Source: Rubrivivax sp.
GTDB taxonomy: Bacteria > Pseudomonadota > Gammaproteobacteria > Burkholderiales > Burkholderiaceae_C
Assembly: GCA_016788525.1 (NCBI GenBank)
Contig: JAEUPD010000260.1
Coordinates: 1-43,176, forward strand
Length of the DNA: 43,176 bases
Direction: 5' to 3'
Shown here: in pieces, positions 23,936-32,673 of the stretch
Layout: every line of letters begins with the position of its first letter
Position numbering within the stretch: position 1 is the first letter of the stretch
Notes under the pieces: generated by a model
Seen by the model: the letters and a program-made list of their open reading frames with translations, nothing else
Database searches by the model: none
What the model was told of the DNA's origin: nothing
Program-made: the position numbers and the translations under genes

Positions 23936-25041
23936 CCGTGGCTGCCCTGCCCAATGCCGGACAGGTGGCGGTCTACGACCGCCCCAACGCGCCGTTCGAG
24001 CTGCGGCTGTTCCCCATACGCGAGCCGCGGCCGGGCGAGGTGCTGGTCAAGGTGCGCATGTGCACCATCTGCCGCAGCGACATCCACAGCTATCTCGGCC
24101 ACCGACCCAACCCCACGCCGGGCGTGCTGGGTCACGAGATCATCGGCACCATCGTCGCGCTGGGTGCGGGAGTTGCCAAGGACATGCGCGGCGATGCGCT
24201 GCGCGAGGGTGACCGCATCACCTGGAGCGAGTACTTCATCCCCGGCGACAACTACCACACCGAGGTGCTCGACCTGCCGCAGAAGAGCCCGGGCGTGGAC
24301 AAGTACGGTCACATGGCTGTCACGACCGAGCCGCACCATCACGGCGGGTTCGGCCAGTACTGCTACATCCTGCCGCGCTCGTGGATCCTCCGACTGCCAG
24401 ACGTGTTGAGCGACGAAGAAGCCACCCCCGTCAACTGCGGCGTGGCCACGGTGATCTGCGTGACCGAGCAGGCCGAACTCCGCATGGGCGACGCGGTGGT
24501 GGTGCAGGGGCTCGGCCTGCTGGGTCTGTATGCCAGCGCCATCGCCAAGGCGCGCGGCGCGCGGCTGGTCATCGGCATCGACACGGTGCCGGCGAGGCGC
24601 GAACTCGGCCGGCGCTTCGGCTGCGACGAGGTCATCGACCCCGCGGCGGCGAGTGAGGCCGAGATGGTCAAGCGCGTCAAGGCGCTGTGCAGGCCCGAGG
24701 GAGCTGACGCGGTGATCGAGGTTTGCGGCTATCCCGAGGTCATCCCCGCCGGCATCCAGATGCTGCGTACCGGAGGGCACTACGTGCTGGGTGGGGTGGT
24801 CAACCCCGACAGCTTCGTGAACATCGATGTCAACCAGATCCTGCGCAAGCTGATCACGCTGCGCGGGGTGCACAACTACCATCCGCGCCACCTGATCGAG
24901 GCGCTGGACTTCGTCACCGTGAATCGCCAGCGCTTCCCCTTCAAGGACCTGGTCGATGGCAAGTACGGCCTGGATCAGGTGGGCCAGGCGATGAGAGACG
25001 CCGAGGACCGCAAGGTGCTGCGCGCGGCCATCGTGCCCTGA
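23932..25041 (+). CDS. Zinc-type alcohol dehydrogenase associated with phosphonate catabolism
   Basis: This 369-residue medium-chain dehydrogenase has a catalytic zinc site around CTICRSDIHSYLG and GHEIIG, and the Rossmann motif GLGLLG. The structural-zinc four-cysteine loop is not apparent; a long loop (GDNYHTEVLDLPQKS) occupies this region. It matches from memory the family called putative phosphonate-catabolism-associated alcohol dehydrogenase, whose substrate is unknown. The GTG at 23932 overlaps the phnA stop (GTGTGA), showing translational coupling; GTG 23938 is the alternative. A role making or using a phosphono-alcohol, such as oxidising 2-hydroxyethylphosphonate to phosphonoacetaldehyde, would fit but is inference. 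Confidence 0.82.
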   Translation: MTVAALPNAGQVAVYDRPNAPFELRLFPIREPRPGEVLVKVRMCTICRSDIHSYLGHRPNPTPGVLGHEIIGTIVALGAGVAKDMRGDALREGDRITWSEYFIPGDNYHTEVLDLPQKSPGVDKYGHMAVTTEPHHHGGFGQYCYILPRSWILRLPDVLSDEEATPVNCGVATVICVTEQAELRMGDAVVVQGLGLLGLYASAIAKARGARLVIGIDTVPARRELGRRFGCDEVIDPAAASEAEMVKRVKALCRPEGADAVIEVCGYPEVIPAGIQMLRTGGHYVLGGVVNPDSFVNIDVNQILRKLITLRGVHNYHPRHLIEALDFVTVNRQRFPFKDLVDGKYGLDQVGQAMRDAEDRKVLRAAIVP

Positions 25042-25100
25042 GGGCCGATCGACTTCTCCCCACCCCCCCCGTCCCCGCAAGACCCACCGAGGAGACTGCC

Positions 25101-25985
25101 ATGTACATCCGTCGTTCGCTCATTGCCGCGGCCGTGGCCGCAGCCGCCGCGCTTTCGCTGCCCGCCTTCGCGCAGCAGTGCGAGAACCCCCGCGTGCTGA
25201 AGTTCTCGCTGGTGCCCACGCAGGACAGCCTGCGCGAGCTGGGCTACTACAAGCCCATCCTCGACCAGCTGGCCAAGAACACCGGCAAGAAGATCGAGTT
25301 CTACATGCCCACTTCGTACAGCTCGGTGGTCGAGGCGCTGCTCGGCAAGTGGGTGGACGTGGCCGTGCTCGGCCCCGAGAGCTACGTCATCGCGCGAAGC
25401 AAGGACCCCACTGTCGAGGTGTTCGGCACGTACTCGCGGCTGAAGAACGGCATCCAGGACGCCGGCCCCGGCTACAAGGCAGTGCTCGTCACCAAGAAGG
25501 GCAGCCGGTTCACCGATTACGCGTCGCTCAAGGGCAGCGTGGTGGCGCTGGTGGACCCGGCCAGCACCAGTGGCGGCCTGGTGCCCGAGCACGTGTTCCC
25601 CAGGCAGGCCGGCCTGCCGCCGCTGAAGGACTATTTCTCCAAGGTCGTCTATTCCGGCGGTCACGACCTGGGCGCGATCGCCGTGGCCGAAGGCAAGGTG
25701 GACGCGGCCTTCGTGGCCACGCACCGCTTCATGGAGACGGTGAACGCCGGCAAGGTCAAGCAGGAGGACTTCAACTACCTGTGGTACTCGCCGCTGCTGC
25801 CGCAGGACCCGTTCGTCTATCGCAGCACGCTGTGCGACGACCTGAAGAAGAAGATCGCCGACACCTTCTTGCTGGTGGACCAGAACGAGGATGGCCGCAA
25901 GTACCTGGCCAACGTGAAGTCCGAGAAGGTGGTGGCGATGAAGGACGCCGACTACAACGTCATCCGCGACGTGCAGAAGAAGTGA
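25101..25985 (+). CDS. phnD: Phosphonate ABC transporter periplasmic binding protein
   Basis: This 294-residue receptor has a signal peptide (1 to about 25, ending PAFA). The two-lobe PhnD fold is visible: KFSLVPTQD at the first strand, YMPTSYSSVVEAL and VLGPESY, which contact the phosphonate, and DPASTSGG in the second lobe. GAGGAG 7 nt upstream supports the ATG. It follows the alcohol dehydrogenase gene by 59 nt and precedes phnC, so it is the receptor of the PhnCDE system, a second phosphonate importer beside PhnSTUV. Its ligand range may include phosphonoacetate, which would supply PhnA directly; this is inferred. Confidence 0.92.
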   Translation: MYIRRSLIAAAVAAAAALSLPAFAQQCENPRVLKFSLVPTQDSLRELGYYKPILDQLAKNTGKKIEFYMPTSYSSVVEALLGKWVDVAVLGPESYVIARSKDPTVEVFGTYSRLKNGIQDAGPGYKAVLVTKKGSRFTDYASLKGSVVALVDPASTSGGLVPEHVFPRQAGLPPLKDYFSKVVYSGGHDLGAIAVAEGKVDAAFVATHRFMETVNAGKVKQEDFNYLWYSPLLPQDPFVYRSTLCDDLKKKIADTFLLVDQNEDGRKYLANVKSEKVVAMKDADYNVIRDVQKK

Positions 25986-26100
25986 TGCGGCTTGCGCCGC
26001 ACCCGCCGCGCCGGTGCGGCGGCATTGGCGCGCCGCCGATGCGCAGCGAGCGCACCATCGGCGCGCAACGCGTGCGTCGCAAGAACAGGAGACGAGTTGC

Positions 26101-26853
26101 ATGGCCCCGGTCCTGCTGGTCAAGGATCTGCAAGTCAGCTACACGACGGGCAAGCAGGTCCTCAAGGGCATCAGCTTCGATGTCGGCGCCGAGGAGTTCG
26201 TGGCCATCATCGGCCCCAGCGGCGCCGGCAAGAGCACGCTGATCCGCTGCGTCAACCGCCTGGTGGAACCCTCTGGCGGCCAGGTGCTGTTCGAGGGCCA
26301 GGACCTGCTCAAGCTCGACGAAGGCGCGATGCGCCGGCAGCGGCGCAACATCGGCATGATCTTCCAGGAGTTCAACCTCATCGACCGGCTGTCGGTGATG
26401 GACAACGTGCTCACCGGGCGGCTGGGCTACATGGGCAACCTGGCGAGCCTGTTCCGCCTGTATGGCAAGGGCGACATCGCCAAGGCGGTGGCGCTGCTGG
26501 ACCGCGTGGGCCTCATCGACCACCTGGACAAGCGCGCCGATGCACTTTCCGGCGGCCAGCGCCAGCGCGTGGGCATCGCGCGCGCGCTGATCCAGGAGCC
26601 CAAGCTCTTGCTGGTGGACGAGCCGACCTCGGCGCTGGACCCCAAGATCTCGCGCGAGGTGATGGGCATGATCCGCGGCATCGCGCGCGAGTTCAAGGTG
26701 CCGGTGCTGTGCAACATCCACGACGTGGACCTGGCGCTGGAGTTCTGTGACCGCGTCATCGGCCTGCAGGACGGCATCAAGAAGTTCGACGGTCCGCCGG
26801 GCAGCGTGGACAAGCACGCGCTGGCCGACATCTACGCCATGGAGGTGCTGTAG
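26101..26853 (+). CDS. phnC: Phosphonate ABC transporter ATP-binding protein
   Basis: This 250-residue ATPase has Walker A GPSGAGKS, signature LSGGQRQR, Walker B LLLVDEP and a His in IHDVD. The internal stretch with RLGYMGN and the substitution of the usual THD by IHD are characteristic of PhnC. AGGAG 9 nt upstream fixes ATG 26101. A 115-nt gap separates it from phnD; only 2 nt separate it from phnE1. It powers uptake by the two PhnE permeases. Confidence 0.93.
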   Translation: MAPVLLVKDLQVSYTTGKQVLKGISFDVGAEEFVAIIGPSGAGKSTLIRCVNRLVEPSGGQVLFEGQDLLKLDEGAMRRQRRNIGMIFQEFNLIDRLSVMDNVLTGRLGYMGNLASLFRLYGKGDIAKAVALLDRVGLIDHLDKRADALSGGQRQRVGIARALIQEPKLLLVDEPTSALDPKISREVMGMIRGIAREFKVPVLCNIHDVDLALEFCDRVIGLQDGIKKFDGPPGSVDKHALADIYAMEVL

Positions 26854-26855
26854 CC

Positions 26856-27728
26856 GTGGCTGCTGCCGTGCAGGCGGCCTCGACGCGCCGCACCGCCGCC
26901 GCGGCGGCCGTGGTGCCGGCGCCGCACCACGCCGCGCGCATCGCCGAACTCGCGGCCAGCCGCCGGCGCGCACGCACGTGGCGCTACGCCCGCTATGCCG
27001 CCATCGCCGCGCTCGTGCTGTGGAGCGTGGAGGCCATCGTCGTCGGCGACACCGACTGGAGCCGCATCAGCCCGCAAGGCATCTGGAAGGCGGCGCTGCG
27101 CTTCATCGACTTCGACGCCTCGATCCTGCTGGCGCTGTGGGAGCCGGCGCTCGAGACCGTGCTGATGGCCACGCTGGCCACGCTGCTGGGCATGCTGATG
27201 GCCATTCCGGTGGCCTGGCTCGGCGCGGCCAACATCTCGCCGCTGGGCCACACCACCTACCTGGTGGGTCGCACGCTGATGACGGTGTCGCGTTCGGTGC
27301 ATGAGGTGGTGTGGGGCCTCGTGTTCGTCGCCGCCGTGGGCCTGGGGGCGCTGGCCGGCGTGCTGGCGATGGCCGTGCGCTCGATCGGCTTCATCAGCAA
27401 GACGGTGGCCGAGGCCATCGAAGACGTCAACCCGGGGCCGGTGGAGGCGATGCGCGCGGTGGGCGCCAACCGCTTCCAGGTGCTGATGTTCGGCATCGTG
27501 CCGCAGGTGCTGCCCACCATCATCGGCAACTGCATCTTCGAGTGGGATGTGAACATCCGCCGCTCCACGATCATGGGGCTGGTGGGTGCCGGCGGCCTCG
27601 GCCTGGCGCTGCACCGGCAGATGGCCAGCTACAACTACGGCGGCATCGCCACGGTGATCTTCGTCATCCTGCTGCTCATCATCTTCGGTGAGCTGTTCTC
27701 GGCGTGGGCGCGCAGGAAGGTGATATGA
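26856..27728 (+). CDS. phnE1: Phosphonate ABC transporter permease, first subunit
   Basis: This 290-residue inner-membrane protein has an Ala-rich cytosolic N-terminus and about six membrane segments (about 45-65, 95-130, 145-175, 180-200, 225-245, 265-285). The EAA-type loop around AEAIEDVNPGPVEAMRAVGA touches the ATPase. The GTG start lies 2 nt after the phnC stop, so translation is coupled. It is paired with a second, diverged phnE downstream, and the two probably form a heterodimeric channel. Confidence 0.9.
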   Translation: MAAAVQAASTRRTAAAAAVVPAPHHAARIAELAASRRRARTWRYARYAAIAALVLWSVEAIVVGDTDWSRISPQGIWKAALRFIDFDASILLALWEPALETVLMATLATLLGMLMAIPVAWLGAANISPLGHTTYLVGRTLMTVSRSVHEVVWGLVFVAAVGLGALAGVLAMAVRSIGFISKTVAEAIEDVNPGPVEAMRAVGANRFQVLMFGIVPQVLPTIIGNCIFEWDVNIRRSTIMGLVGAGGLGLALHRQMASYNYGGIATVIFVILLLIIFGELFSAWARRKVI

Positions 27729-27818
27729 CCCCCCCGAAGCGGCCTGCGGCCGCCTCCCCCCAGGGGGCGCCGCCAGCGGCCCGGCGAAGCCGGTTCCGCG
27801 GCGGCCGCTGGGCTGGTC
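27729..27818 (+). repeat. 90-bp dispersed palindromic repeat, copy 2
   Basis: It aligns without gaps to the reverse complement of 19299-19388. It holds hairpins GCGGCC-TGC-GGCCGC and CCGGC-GAA-GCCGG, and the outer pair CCAGCGGCC/GGCCGCTGG. It begins 1 nt after the phnE1 stop and fills most of the gap before phnE2. Confidence 0.8.
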
Positions 27819-27849
27819 GGTTTCGGCCGCAGATGCAGTGGAGGCTTGA

Positions 27850-28680
27850 ATGACAAGCGCCCCAACCAATGCGTTGCCCGAATGGAAGCGCTTCCGCTTC
27901 CCGCAGAGCCTGTACAAGTACGGCGCGCTGCTGGGCGCGCTGGCGTTCGTGTGGTGGTCGCTGGAGGTGCTGCGCATCGACGCCGAGCGCCTGCCCGGCC
28001 TGTTGCAGCGCATCGGCAGCGTGCTGGCCAACCGCTACTGGCCGCCCGAGTGGTCGCACGTCGTCAAGCCCGATTTCGTCGACGCCGTCATCGACACCTT
28101 CCAGATGAGCTATGTGGCCACGGTGGTGGGGCTGCTCGTCGCCATTCCGCTGGCGTGGTTCGCGTCGTTCAACATGACGCCCAGCCGCCGCTTCCTGTAC
28201 CCGGTGTGCCGCCTCGTCGTGATGAGCTGCCGTTCGGTGCACGAGATGATCTGGACCATCGTGCTGGTGGCCATCGTCGGTTTCGGCATGCTGCCGGGCA
28301 CGCTGGCGATGACGCTGTTCTGCATCGGTTTCGGCGGCAAGCTGATGGCCGAGGCCATCGAGGCCATCCGCAAGGGCCCGGTGGAAGCCATCCGCGCCAC
28401 CGGTGCCGGCCACCTGCAGACCTTCGTCTTCGCCGTGCTGCCGCAGGTGCGCGTGGCCTGGGCGGGCATCGCCATCTACACCTGGGACGTGGTGTTCCGC
28501 GCCTCCACCGTGGTCGGCTTCTTCGGCGCCGGCGGCATGGGCCACTACCTGCGCGAGAGCGTGCAGCGCGTGGAGAGCCGGCAGGTGGCGGCCATCATCC
28601 TCACCATCGTCGGCATCGTCATCGTCGCCGAGCTGTTTTCGGCCTGGGTGCGCGCGCGCATCGCGCGCGCGGTGGCGTGA
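27850..28680 (+). CDS. phnE2: Phosphonate ABC transporter permease, second subunit
   Basis: This 276-residue inner-membrane protein belongs to the same family as the gene just upstream, with about six membrane segments and the EAA-type loop MAEAIEAIRKGPVEAIRATGA. GGAGG lies a few bases before the ATG. It differs from phnE1 over most of its length, so it is an old paralogue rather than a fresh duplication. The pair is separated by a 121-bp gap holding a structured repeat, which may set different amounts of the two subunits. It is the last gene of the phn operon. Confidence 0.9.
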   Translation: MTSAPTNALPEWKRFRFPQSLYKYGALLGALAFVWWSLEVLRIDAERLPGLLQRIGSVLANRYWPPEWSHVVKPDFVDAVIDTFQMSYVATVVGLLVAIPLAWFASFNMTPSRRFLYPVCRLVVMSCRSVHEMIWTIVLVAIVGFGMLPGTLAMTLFCIGFGGKLMAEAIEAIRKGPVEAIRATGAGHLQTFVFAVLPQVRVAWAGIAIYTWDVVFRASTVVGFFGAGGMGHYLRESVQRVESRQVAAIILTIVGIVIVAELFSAWVRARIARAVA

Positions 28681-28815
28681 GCTGCGGCGGCGCCTTCCGC
28701 CCCGTGCGCGGCATGGCCGCGCCGTAGTTCCCGCCGGCCCGCGCCGGTGGGCTCAGGTTCGGCGCGCGGTGGCCGATAGCGAGGCACCGCCGTCTCGCAC
28801 AAGGACCGTCTCGCG

Positions 28816-30261
28816 ATGAGCCCGCCCACGCGCATCGCGCTCCTGGGATTCAAGCCCCAGGAGCGTGCCGCCCTGGAGGCCTTTCTGCGGCTTGCGCCGA
28901 AGCGCGAGCCTGCATACGCCCAGGTCTCGCGGCCCGAGAAGGCCCAGCTGTGGCTGGTCGACACCGATGCCGAGGGCGACGAGGCGGTGCTGGCCGCACA
29001 TGCCTTGCTGGCCCGCGCCGACGATGCATCGGGCAGCCTGCGCATCGTCGCCGTGGGCAGCCGCGCGTTGCCGGGCGCGGTGCTGCACTGGCCGCGCCCG
29101 CTGAACGTGTTGCGCCTGTTCTCGCGCATCGACCGGCTGCGGGTGTCGGCCGATGGGGTGGAAGCTGAACGCGAAGGCGTGGTGCCGCCGAGCCCGCCGG
29201 AGCGGGCGGGGGCCGCCGCAGCCCGGCCTGCGCCGGAGGTGGCGCCGGACCCGCGCTCTGCGCCTGTGCCTGTCGCCGTGACTGCGCAGGTGCCCGCGCC
29301 CACGCCCACGCCGGAGCGCCAACGTGATCGAGAGCCCGAACGCGAACGCGAACGCGATCGAGAGCCCGAACGCGAACGCGAGGCCGCGGCCACAGTCGCC
29401 GGTGCCGCAGCCACAGCGACAGTTGCCGCGGCCACGGCAACCATCGCCGCAGCCGCCGTGACGGCGCCCGCAGCCTTCGCCGGCCCGACCCCGACCCCGT
29501 GCCCTGCGCCGCCGCTTCTGCAGCCCGCTGCCGAGGCGGCGAGCCCGCCACCCGGTCCGCCGCGCGATGAGGTGCCCGAGCCGCCGGCACGGCCCTTGTC
29601 AGGCCGTGCGAAGCGCCGACCCGCAATGGAGCCGCCCGGCCGGGCGGATGCGGCGGTCATGCAGGCACCCACCGCACCGCCAGGCCCGCCGCTGATGCCC
29701 GCACATGAACGCATCACGCTGGTCGGGCTCGGGGACGCGGAGGCCATCGATCTCCAGGACTTGCCGCCGCACCGGGCGGCGGCCCCCGCCGGCGCGCCAC
29801 GCCCGCGCCTGCCGCCACGGCCGACCGCGGCGCGCGTCGAGCATGTGCTGGTGGTCGATGCCGGCGAGGAAGTGTTCCGCTTCCTCGTGGCCGAGATCGG
29901 GCCCTTCGGCTTTTCGGTGCACCGCGCGCGCGATGCGGCCGAGGCGCTGGACCGTGTCAACGCCCGCGGCTTCCGCTTTGCCTTCCTGCACGCAGGCAAC
30001 GGGCAGGAGGGTGCCGCGCGCCTGGCGCTGCAGTTGCGCCTGGCGGCCGCCGACCGCGGGCGCGAGCCGCCTGCCGTGGTGATGGTGGGCGCGCCGCAGG
30101 CGCTGGTGGGCATGGCCTCGGCGTCGTCGCTGGGGCTGGCCGAGATCGATGCGTTCCTGACGCTGCCGCTGCAGCGCGACGAGCTGCTCGACCTGGTCGG
30201 CGGCCGCACCCTTCAGCGGCAGGGGTTCGCGCCCACCTCTCCGCAGTCGACCTACGCCTGA
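28816..30261 (+). CDS. Protein with two degenerate receiver-like domains and a low-complexity linker
   Basis: This 481-residue protein has no clear named family. Residues about 1-110 and 345-465 each resemble the alpha/beta pattern of response-regulator receivers. The C-terminal one begins VEHVLVVDAGEEVF and carries His rather than Asp where phosphorylation would occur (FAFLHAGNG), so it is probably not phosphorylated. Between them lies a long disordered linker with an Arg-Glu block, encoded by a 30-bp DNA repeat (29326-29380), and Ala/Thr- and Pro-rich stretches. AAGGA precedes the ATG by about 10 nt. It may be a scaffold or signalling adaptor. It lies between the phosphonate and sulfatase modules and is not obviously part of either. 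Confidence 0.6.
   Translation: MSPPTRIALLGFKPQERAALEAFLRLAPKREPAYAQVSRPEKAQLWLVDTDAEGDEAVLAAHALLARADDASGSLRIVAVGSRALPGAVLHWPRPLNVLRLFSRIDRLRVSADGVEAEREGVVPPSPPERAGAAAARPAPEVAPDPRSAPVPVAVTAQVPAPTPTPERQRDREPERERERDREPEREREAAATVAGAAATATVAAATATIAAAAVTAPAAFAGPTPTPCPAPPLLQPAAEAASPPPGPPRDEVPEPPARPLSGRAKRRPAMEPPGRADAAVMQAPTAPPGPPLMPAHERITLVGLGDAEAIDLQDLPPHRAAAPAGAPRPRLPPRPTAARVEHVLVVDAGEEVFRFLVAEIGPFGFSVHRARDAAEALDRVNARGFRFAFLHAGNGQEGAARLALQLRLAAADRGREPPAVVMVGAPQALVGMASASSLGLAEIDAFLTLPLQRDELLDLVGGRTLQRQGFAPTSPQSTYA
29326..29380 (+). repeat. 30-bp coding tandem repeat
   Basis: GATCGAGAGCCCGAACGCGAACGCGAACGC starts at 29326 and repeats from 29356 (second copy partial), giving an Arg-Glu-rich helix or disordered segment in the surrounding protein. 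Confidence 0.7.
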
Positions 30262-30349
30262 ACGGCGGCCCCGGGGCGCGTCGGGCCACTGCGGATGGCC
30301 GCGCCGGGCTGGCGCGCCTACGATGGGGCAGCCCATCTCCGAGCCCGCC

Positions 30350-32653
30350 ATGCCGCATGCCCCGTTTGCCGGCCACATCGGCCGCACCGTTGCCGAGTCG
30401 CGCCCATGGTGGCCGCCCGGGCCGGGCCACTCCGATGGGGTGAAGCGGCCCAACGTGCTCGTCGTGCTGTTCGACGACGTGGGCTTCGCCGACTTCGGCT
30501 GCTACGGCTCGACCATCCGCACGCCCACCATCGACGCGCTGGCCGCGCGCGGCGTGCGGCTCACGGGCTTTCACACCACGGCGATGTGCAGCACCACGCG
30601 CGCCGCGCTGATGACCGGCTGCAACCACCACAGCGTGGGCATGGGGTGCCTGGCCAACTTCGACAGCGGCTACCCCGGCTACCGCGGCAAGATCGCGCCC
30701 GAGGCAGCCACGCTGGCCGAGATGCTGCGCCCGGCCGGCTATGCGAACTACATGGTGGGCAAGTGGCACGTCACGCCGCTGTCGGAGACCGGCCCCACGG
30801 GCCCCTTCGACGGCTGGCCGCTCGGGCGCGGCTACGACCGCTTCTACGGCTTCATGGATGCCGAGACCGACCAGTACGCGCCGGAACTCGTGCGCGACAA
30901 CACGCCGGTGGCGCCGCCCGGCGGATTCGACACCGGCTATCACCTGAGTGCCGACCTGGTGGATCAGTCGATCCGCTACCTGAGCGACCACGCCGCCGAC
31001 CGCCCCGAGCGGCCCTGGCACCTGTGGCTGGCGCCGGGCGCCTGCCACGCGCCGCACCAGGCGCCGGCAGCGCTCATCCAGGGCTACGACGCGATGTTCG
31101 CGCACGGCTGGGACGTGGAGCGCGAGCGACGCCTGGCGCGGCAGATCGAGCTTGGCCTCGTGCCCGCCGGCACCACGCTGCCGCCGCGCAACGACGGCGT
31201 GATGGCCTGGGAGTCGCTGCCGCCCCCGGGGCGGGCGCTGGCCACGCGGCTGCAGTCGGCCTACGCCGCGATGCTCGACCACTTCGACCAGCAGCTGGCC
31301 CGGCTGTGGGCCTTTCTCGAAGCCAGCGGCCAGCTCGACGACACCATCGTCTGCGTGCTCAGCGACAACGGCGCCAGCCAGGAAGGCGGGCCGATCGGCA
31401 TGGTCAACGCGATGGGGCCGTACAACCTGCGCCCCGAGCTGCCGCCGGAGAAGGTGGCGCGCATCGACGACATCGGCGGCCCCCACACGCACAGCAACTT
31501 CCCGTGGGGCTGGGCGATGTGCGCCAACACGCCGCTGAAGCGCTACAAGCAGAACACGCATGGCGGGGGCATCCGCGACCCGCTGGTGGTGAGCTGGCCC
31601 CGGGGCCTGGCGGCGCGGGGCGAGCTGCGCCACGGCTTCAGGCACGCGGTCGATCTCGTGCCCACGCTGCTGGACCTGCTCGAACTGAAAGCGCCCGCAC
31701 AGCGAGCCGGCCGCACCTGCCTGCCGCTGGAAGGCGAGAGCTTCGCGCCGCTGCTGCACGACGCCGCCGCGCCGCCGCGCGCGCGAGCCCAGTACTTCGA
31801 GATGTTCGGCCACCGCGGCCTGTGGCACGCGGGCTGGAAGGCGGTGGCCTTCCACCCCAAGGGCCGGCCGTTCGACGACGACGTGTGGGAGCTGTACCAC
31901 CTGGAAGAAGACTTCGCCGAGAACTTCGACCTGGCGGCGGCCCAGCCGCAGCGGCTGGCCGCGCTCGTGGACACCTGGTGGCGCGAGGCCGAGCGCTGCC
32001 AGGTGCTGCCGCTGGATGACCGCTTCGGCGAGCGCTTCGCCGAAAACGGCCGCCGCGTGCAGGGCGCGCGCACGCAGTTCGTGCTGCACGCCGGCATGGG
32101 GCATCTGCCCACCGACGTGGCACCCGACCTGCGCAGCCGCGACTACCGCATCGAGGCCGAGGTGCTGGTGCCCGAGGCGGGCTGCGAAGGGGTGCTCGTC
32201 GCGCACGGCGACGCCACTTCGGGCTACAGCCTATACGTGCAAGGCGGCCACCTCGTGCACGACCTCAATGTCGGCGGCGAGCACCAGTTGCTGCGCTCGG
32301 AGCGGCCACTGCGCCCCGGCCGCCAGCGGCTGGGCGTGACGGTGACGCTGGGGCCCTGGGTGCAGCGGCAGATGCCGGTCGGCGGCAGCTTTCGCGTGCC
32401 GGCGCACCGCGAGGTCACGCTGACCATCGACGATGAAGCGGTGGGCCGGCGCCAATGCGCGCACGGCTTCAACACGCTCACCTCGTGGAGCGGGCTGGAC
32501 ATCGGGCTGGACCGCGGCTCGGCGGTGTCGCACTACGCCGCGCCGTTTGTGTTCACCGGCCGGCTGTTCAAGGTGAGCGTCGCGCTCGGGCCGATGGCCT
32601 CGGTGACGGCCGGGGCCGAGGCCCAGGCCGGCACCGAACTCGCGCGGCAGTGA
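30350..32653 (+). CDS. Arylsulfatase of the formylglycine type (AtsA-like)
   Basis: This 767-residue type I sulfatase has metal-binding Asp42-Asp43 (FDDVGF) and the signature CSTTRAALMTG (80-90), in which Cys80 would be converted to formylglycine. KWHVTP and SDNGAS, further metal and sulfate ligands, follow. After the catalytic domain (about 33-545), residues 560-767 look like a beta-sandwich C-terminal domain. No signal peptide is seen, so it is probably cytosolic. ATG 30350 was chosen because relatives start with F-x-G-x-I-G-R-T; ATG 30323 is possible. It is followed by an alkylsulfatase gene and a TRAP transporter, suggesting use of sulfate esters. The activating enzyme (FGE or anSME) is not in the window. 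Confidence 0.88.
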   Translation: MPHAPFAGHIGRTVAESRPWWPPGPGHSDGVKRPNVLVVLFDDVGFADFGCYGSTIRTPTIDALAARGVRLTGFHTTAMCSTTRAALMTGCNHHSVGMGCLANFDSGYPGYRGKIAPEAATLAEMLRPAGYANYMVGKWHVTPLSETGPTGPFDGWPLGRGYDRFYGFMDAETDQYAPELVRDNTPVAPPGGFDTGYHLSADLVDQSIRYLSDHAADRPERPWHLWLAPGACHAPHQAPAALIQGYDAMFAHGWDVERERRLARQIELGLVPAGTTLPPRNDGVMAWESLPPPGRALATRLQSAYAAMLDHFDQQLARLWAFLEASGQLDDTIVCVLSDNGASQEGGPIGMVNAMGPYNLRPELPPEKVARIDDIGGPHTHSNFPWGWAMCANTPLKRYKQNTHGGGIRDPLVVSWPRGLAARGELRHGFRHAVDLVPTLLDLLELKAPAQRAGRTCLPLEGESFAPLLHDAAAPPRARAQYFEMFGHRGLWHAGWKAVAFHPKGRPFDDDVWELYHLEEDFAENFDLAAAQPQRLAALVDTWWREAERCQVLPLDDRFGERFAENGRRVQGARTQFVLHAGMGHLPTDVAPDLRSRDYRIEAEVLVPEAGCEGVLVAHGDATSGYSLYVQGGHLVHDLNVGGEHQLLRSERPLRPGRQRLGVTVTLGPWVQRQMPVGGSFRVPAHREVTLTIDDEAVGRRQCAHGFNTLTSWSGLDIGLDRGSAVSHYAAPFVFTGRLFKVSVALGPMASVTAGAEAQAGTELARQ

Positions 32654-32673
32654 ACGACCGGGGAACCTTCGGC

